DNA of 64,000 bases from Owenia fusiformis (Eukaryota > Annelida > Polychaeta > Sabellida > Oweniidae). Numbering within the stretch: the stretch's first letter is position 1; each line of letters begins with the position of its first letter. Position numbers and translations under genes: made by a program. The notes below the pieces were generated by a model. That model searched no databases and was not told the origin of the DNA. It saw nothing but the letters and a program-made list of their open reading frames with translations. Below are positions 61,901 through 64,000 of this stretch, piece after piece. The stretch lies in contig CAIIXF020000004.1 in the NCBI GenBank assembly GCA_903813345.2, forward strand, positions 3,179,525 through 3,243,524, in the 5' to 3' direction.

Positions 61901-61967
61901 AGCCTTACATATAACAAACAATGACATTGCTATGGCAACAAATATTCTAATCCAAGATCTATCCTAA
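43965..61967 (+). CDS. UBAC2: UBAC2, rhomboid-like ER protein with C-terminal UBA domain (complete, ten exons)
   Basis: Exons: 43965-43995, 48304-48431, 49872-49991, 50411-50514, 50936-51056, 52707-52754, 55423-55677, 59220-59304, 59562-59638, 61854-61967. All have GT/AG borders and matching phases, giving 360 residues plus stop (human UBAC2 is about 344). The N-terminus (MFSPHSSNGFYHAPVSKALL) aligns with vertebrate UBAC2. Exon 3 carries the hallmark FRVFERRYGSRKFA (residues 80-93), exon 5 FVPYFCDIPRV, exon 7 IGATLEIQRQ. Residues about 319-357 form the UBA domain (EMGFTRDKVLEAL, then NNDIAMATNIL). Hydrophobic exons 2-6 match the rhomboid-like membrane part. Family knowledge: a catalytically inactive rhomboid relative in the ER membrane that works with gp78/AMFR and UBXD8/FAF2 in ER-associated degradation and lipid-droplet control; the UBA domain binds ubiquitin. 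Oddities: exons 2 and 5 are partly copied into tandem arrays, though the main frame stays intact. Confidence 0.95.
43996..46590 (+). other. UBAC2 intron 1, no other gene seen
   Basis: About 2.6 kb of AT-rich sequence. No open frame or repeat was recognised before the exon-2 array begins. The first-exon donor is GTAAGT at 43996. Confidence 0.6.
46591..48394 (+). repeat. 13-copy array of UBAC2 exon-2 5' part with its splice acceptor
   Basis: The unit is ~136 bp: TTTATCTTCAG acceptor, ~90 bp of exon-2 coding sequence, then ~45 bp of intron-like AATGTCTTCCATATAAACCC. Acceptor-following exon starts are at 46639, 46775, 46912, 47049, 47185, 47353, 47488, 47624, 47760, 47896, 48032, 48168 and 48304. 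Only the last continues into the full exon with a donor. Copies 1, 4 and 7-12 have lost one T (ATCATTGC for ATCATTTGC), which puts a TGA in frame. None of the first twelve has an evident donor. Confidence 0.95.
47312..47360. repeat. Palindrome inserted in the exon-2 array
   Basis: Between copies 5 and 6 the 24-bp arm GATCTGAAGATAAAAACACATGAG is followed by one base and its exact inverse, which ends in the acceptor TTATCTTCAG|ATC. It accounts for the longer 168-bp spacing here. Confidence 0.9.
48432..49871 (+). other. UBAC2 intron 2
   Basis: Apart from the dispersed fragment at 48768 and several related TTTTCA(T/A)GTGGGTGCA phrases near 48560-48730, nothing is recognised. Confidence 0.5.
48768..48834 (+). 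repeat. Dispersed repeat fragment (copy at 53999-54064)
   Basis: GTTGCAAAAATGAAATATTC...CTCTGGTTTCAACC...GAGGTTAA recurs with few changes at 53999-54064 just after the 32-bp satellite. Both copies are intronic. Confidence 0.7.
50031..50404 (+). repeat. Direct duplication of the intron end before UBAC2 exon 4
   Basis: A ~125-bp sequence starting TGTATATATATGTATAGA occurs at about 50031-50155 and again at about 50280-50404. The second copy leads directly into the exon-4 acceptor TGTGTTTTAG. The first copy diverges at the acceptor itself. Confidence 0.85.
50529..50625 (+). mobile_element. Partial pogo-like MITE terminus
   Basis: CAGTAAAACCTGCGAACAAT, followed by drifted sequence, is shared in type with the complete element at 62108-62466. 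No matching right end was found here. Confidence 0.45.
51005..51925 (+). repeat. 13-copy array of UBAC2 exon-5 3' end with its splice donor
   Basis: The unit is 68 bp (76 bp where CCCAATAC is added). It consists of the last ~44 bp of exon 5 (from ATACCTGTAACTGGG to GGATTACAG), the donor GTATACC and ~20 bp of intron. Exon-end copies finish at 51056 (the real exon end), 51124, 51192, 51260, 51328, 51396, 51464, 51540, 51616, 51684, 51760, 51836 and 51904; the 51616 copy reads TTACGG. Reading past the first donor meets TAA within ~36 bp. The long + strand frame through the array (51250-51942) exists only because 68 is not a multiple of three. Confidence 0.95.
51926..52706 (+). other. UBAC2 intron 5 remainder
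   Basis: Unique AT-rich sequence with short phrases on ATGGATA/TTATCC near 52430-52560. No gene seen. Confidence 0.5.
52839..53963 (+). repeat. 32-bp satellite, about 35 copies, in UBAC2 intron 6
   Basis: The unit is GATAATGTATTACATGCACC + AGCAATCATTCT (32 bp). Most copies are identical. The rare variants are ATGTACC, AATGATT, TATAAC and GATGATG. It begins 85 bp after the exon-6 donor. Confidence 0.97.
54065..55422 (+). other. UBAC2 intron 6 remainder, no gene seen
   Basis: Unique AT-rich sequence; no open frame, repeat or RNA gene recognised. Confidence 0.5.
55860..57200 (+). repeat. ~476-bp tandem triplication in UBAC2 intron 7
   Basis: Phrases such as ATGGCGTTTTGAAAGCTCAA (near 56190 and 56666; diverged near 57140) and AGGTCAAAATCTAGGTCAAA (56371, 56848) mark three units. 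The first two are about 90% alike by eye, and the third is more worn. Confidence 0.75.
57608..58922 (+). mobile_element. CCGT-repeat element, copy A
   Basis: It begins TTATCCCATCGAACAAAGTT, has a (CCGT)n tract at about 57649-57753, then subrepeats rich in AAATGGCGGCCATTTT and GATTTTGTTCATATTTGGTA, and ends near GTTCGATGGGATTCGCTACG. A ~360-bp block is internally duplicated (about 58001 and 58362). The ends are weak inverted repeats (CCATCGAAC / GTTCGATGG). No protein is supported. Confidence 0.7.
58950..59150 (+). repeat. Two small ACAGGGT/ACCCTGT-ended elements
   Basis: Two ~75-100-bp segments run from TATAtGGGGTGAGCCAA to CTACCCTGTACA and from TATACAGGGTAAAGCCAAAA to CCACCCTGTACA. They look like miniature mariner-type elements. 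Confidence 0.5.
59639..60480 (+). other. UBAC2 intron 9, first part
   Basis: No gene or repeat recognised before the duplicated flank and CCGT element. Confidence 0.5.
60480..61843 (+). repeat. Duplicated intron end flanking the second CCGT element
   Basis: A ~75-bp sequence with CCCAAAATAGTTTTGCATTT and GGACACTATACCT occurs at about 60480-60556 and again at 61765-61830. The second copy leads into the exon-10 acceptor. The CCGT element lies between the copies. Confidence 0.85.
60563..61740 (+). mobile_element. CCGT-repeat element, copy B
   Basis: It starts TTATCCCACCGAACGAAGTT, has a shorter, interrupted (CCGT)n tract (about 60608-60660), then seven or so ~150-bp subunits with GATAACTCAAATACCATTGA and AAATGGCGGCCATTTTTC, and ends GTTCGGTGGGATTTGCTAC. 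It shares its ends with copy A, but the interior subrepeats differ. Confidence 0.7.
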
Positions 61968-62107
61968 TTGCTTGAGACTGTTCTGATTTCATACTCGGAG
62001 TCAGAAAGTTTGTTATTTATTTAGAATGGCAATTTACAAATATATAGGCTTTCTGAAATACACCGTATCATGTTTTCTGATGTTCCAACGATTGCTGAAG
62101 TAATATA
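61968..62107 (+). other. UBAC2 3' flank
   Basis: Sequence after the stop at 61965-61967, presumably 3' UTR. No AATAAA was seen before the MITE at 62108, so the 3' end is undefined. Confidence 0.4.
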
Positions 62108-62466
62108 CAGTAAAACCTGTGTATATTGAACATTTTTTGCCGAGAAAAAAAGTTCAGTGTTAGAAGGTGTTCACTATAGCGAGGGTAATTAATACACAAG
62201 TCACTAGAGTATGTGTGGGAAAGGGTGTCCACTAGAGACAGGTGTTCACTAGAAAGGTGTTCAGGAAGCTAGTATTCACGAATACAACTTTCGGCTATCG
62301 GATTAATCTACTTTTTATGGCAAACCCATTTAAATGTGAATGGAATAGTGGCAGGTTGTATTCATATTTAAATGATAAGTCATAAAATCGGAGGTTAATC
62401 GGATTAATCCGTCAGCCGACAGCTAGCAGTTGAATTCGCGAATACAAGGTAAGACAGGTTTTACTG
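62108..62466. mobile_element. 359-bp TA-flanked MITE (pogo-like ends)
   Basis: The ends CAGTAAAACCTG and CAGGTTTTACTG are inverse and flanked by TA. It has an internal degenerate inverted repeat (TATTCACGAATAC / GAATTCGCGAATAC). No ORF. Confidence 0.75.
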
Positions 62467-62615
62467 TACCCACCATTTTATGTGATACGCTTTTAACTCT
62501 GTATTATATTAAATTGTCTCGCCAGGTGGTGAGAATTGGTCTTATTTGTTTACACAATCCACTGGAGATTCTCACACCGAGGCCCAGGGCATAAAGTTGG
62601 AAGTAGGGCTAAAAT

Positions 62616-62832
62616 ATAAATGTATTCCATACCTACTAAGGTTCTAGGTAAATAACGAGAGGGAATATATACTGTATCTAGGAATCTATTACTGAGGAGT
62701 GGGTGGGATGGATACAAAGATTATATTTTATCAATACATTGATCTGCTAAGACTAAGAAAATGCGTTGAAATTTGAACTTTATAGCACAATATTGATATA
62801 TAAGAATATACCTAGAACCTTAGTAGGTATGG
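62616..62832. repeat. Inverted repeat with 24-bp arms
   Basis: CCATACCTACTAAGGTTCTAGGTA and its exact inverse lie about 170 bp apart. Confidence 0.8.
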
Positions 62833-62856
62833 AAAACACTTGTTATTTACGGTCGG

Positions 62857-62930
62857 TTTTGGATAAAGGGTTTATCCCAAGGGAAAGTATACACATATTT
62901 CCCTTGGGATAAAACCTGTATCCAAAACCT
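62857..62930. repeat. Hairpin of ~30-bp arms
   Basis: GGTTTTGGATAAAGGGTTTA and TATCCCAAGGGAAA are mirrored after GTATACACAT, with few mismatches. Confidence 0.75.
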
Positions 62931-64000
62931 CCCAGTACATAACCCTTATGTATATACTGTCGTTTACAACACTAATATGTGTGTAAATCTTAGTTCTTTC
63001 ATTGGTGCTCCATCTAAAGCGAGCGTGTCTTATTTTTGGAATAGCAGTTTTAAAGTCAACCATACAAATACGATCATATTCAAAATTATTTTGAGGACTA
63101 TGAATCGACAGGCAGTACAGTAAACATGTTATGATCGACTGATTGTACAAATACCTATAGCTATACTAGTACTACAGACATGAATTAATATGGCTGTCCA
63201 ACCCGGTGGAAACTTTATTTCAGGAAAACTAAAGATGTTTTATAATAACTGTTCATTTTTCTCTGCCACATTTATTATATGAAAATGACCCATTTTTTCA
63301 TTTTAAATCTTAAATTACTTTACCAATTAACAACACGTGGCAGATCTCTTGGGAGATATTATACTTGATGTTAATTGCTTGCAGTTTTTTCACCCCCATA
63401 TTCTTGCTGTATCTGAGTATTTCTACAGAATCAAGTACAGATGCGTTATATCATGGAATTTTATAAAAGACCCGGTGTATACATGATGGAATCACATTTA
63501 ATTATCAGGCCCGTAGCCAGAATTTTCCAAGGGGGGTCCACTTTTCCCAAAAAATCTAGGGGGAGGTTCACTTTGGCAAAGGAGGAGGGAAGTTAGTGCA
63601 ACAGATTTTGGACAGTCATATGTTTGATTTTGGCCATTTCCTGGGGATTTAAACAGGTGCATATGTTAGCATGGCTTAAAGTCTTCAGGAATTTCAGGGA
63701 ATTTCAGGAAAAAATGAACCAAAATCTGTCCCCATTGAGTTCAATACAAATCTGGATTTATCTCTAGGGGGGGGGGGGGGGGGGGGAGTAGGGGGTCAAG
63801 CAAGGGTTTCAAAAAATTAAGGTCATATTTGTCTACTTTTTCCTGTGAAAATACATTTTCCTCTAGATTTGAAAGTATATGTAATGGGTCTACATTAATC
63901 TTAAAAAGCACTCAATCAAATCTCATTCATTCAAAATTTCTTAGAGGGAGAACCTGCCCAAACCCACCAATATCTTGGCCCTTGTGTTTCGCCATTTAAT
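62931..64000. other. No gene seen; dispersed repeat and poly-G at right edge
   Basis: From about 63508 the text GGCCCGTAGCCAGAATTTTC...GGGGGGTCC has the look of a common invertebrate dispersed repeat, with a long poly-G run near 63766. It continues off the window. Confidence 0.4.

Overview
This is an intron-rich, AT-rich, transposon-laden animal genome segment. One gene is certain. A complete ten-exon orthologue of UBAC2 (a rhomboid-like ER membrane protein with a UBA domain) fills 43965-61967 on the + strand. The gene content (UBAC2, a TPR protein with a PII-uridylyltransferase-like domain, an exon ending in a 2A-like NPGP motif) and the transposon mix suggest a marine invertebrate, perhaps a non-vertebrate deuterostome. 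The species cannot be fixed from the sequence alone.

Layout. 1-4563 (- strand): partial gene for a large protein with a nucleotidyltransferase-like domain followed by TPRs; it runs off the left edge, and a tiny candidate first exon lies at 8773-8794. 4564-9700: non-coding, with a perfect 90-bp palindrome, a 773-bp terminal-inverted-repeat (TIR) element studded with a TGACAACGG motif, degenerate tandem repeats and a CpG-rich 21-bp-periodic element. 9712-12740: a foldback element and a 1086-bp tandem triplication that includes part of a mariner element. 12741-33500: one complete Gypsy-type LTR retrotransposon with very large LTRs (5607 bp, and 6329 bp including a nested insertion). Most of each LTR is a ~208-bp minisatellite. 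The internal region has an intact 2047-codon gag-pol and a 495-codon extra ORF in the same frame after one TAG stop. 33517-34949: an internally deleted mariner element, interrupted in its duplicated flank by the retrotransposon. 35299-36141: the second copy of the 21-bp-periodic element, then a - strand exon whose product ends in a hydrophobic stretch plus a 2A-like NPGP motif. 37275-42392: a ~5.1-kb element with GAAAC-pentamer TIRs and an ~8-bp target duplication, proven by a nearby empty-site paralogue. 42796-43100: a small element with a 9-bp target duplication.

UBAC2 itself is remarkable. The splice acceptor and first ~90 bp of exon 2 have been copied into a 13-member array (period ~136 bp). 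The last ~44 bp and splice donor of exon 5 have been copied into another 13-member array (period 68-76 bp). Sequence leading into the acceptors of exons 4 and 10 is also duplicated. A 35-copy, 32-bp satellite sits just after exon 6. The assembled reading frame is nonetheless intact (360 codons plus stop), with all intron phases matching.

The nested insertions give a relative chronology: mariner insertion, then tandem triplication, then Gypsy insertion into the third copy, then a TA-flanked element into the right LTR.
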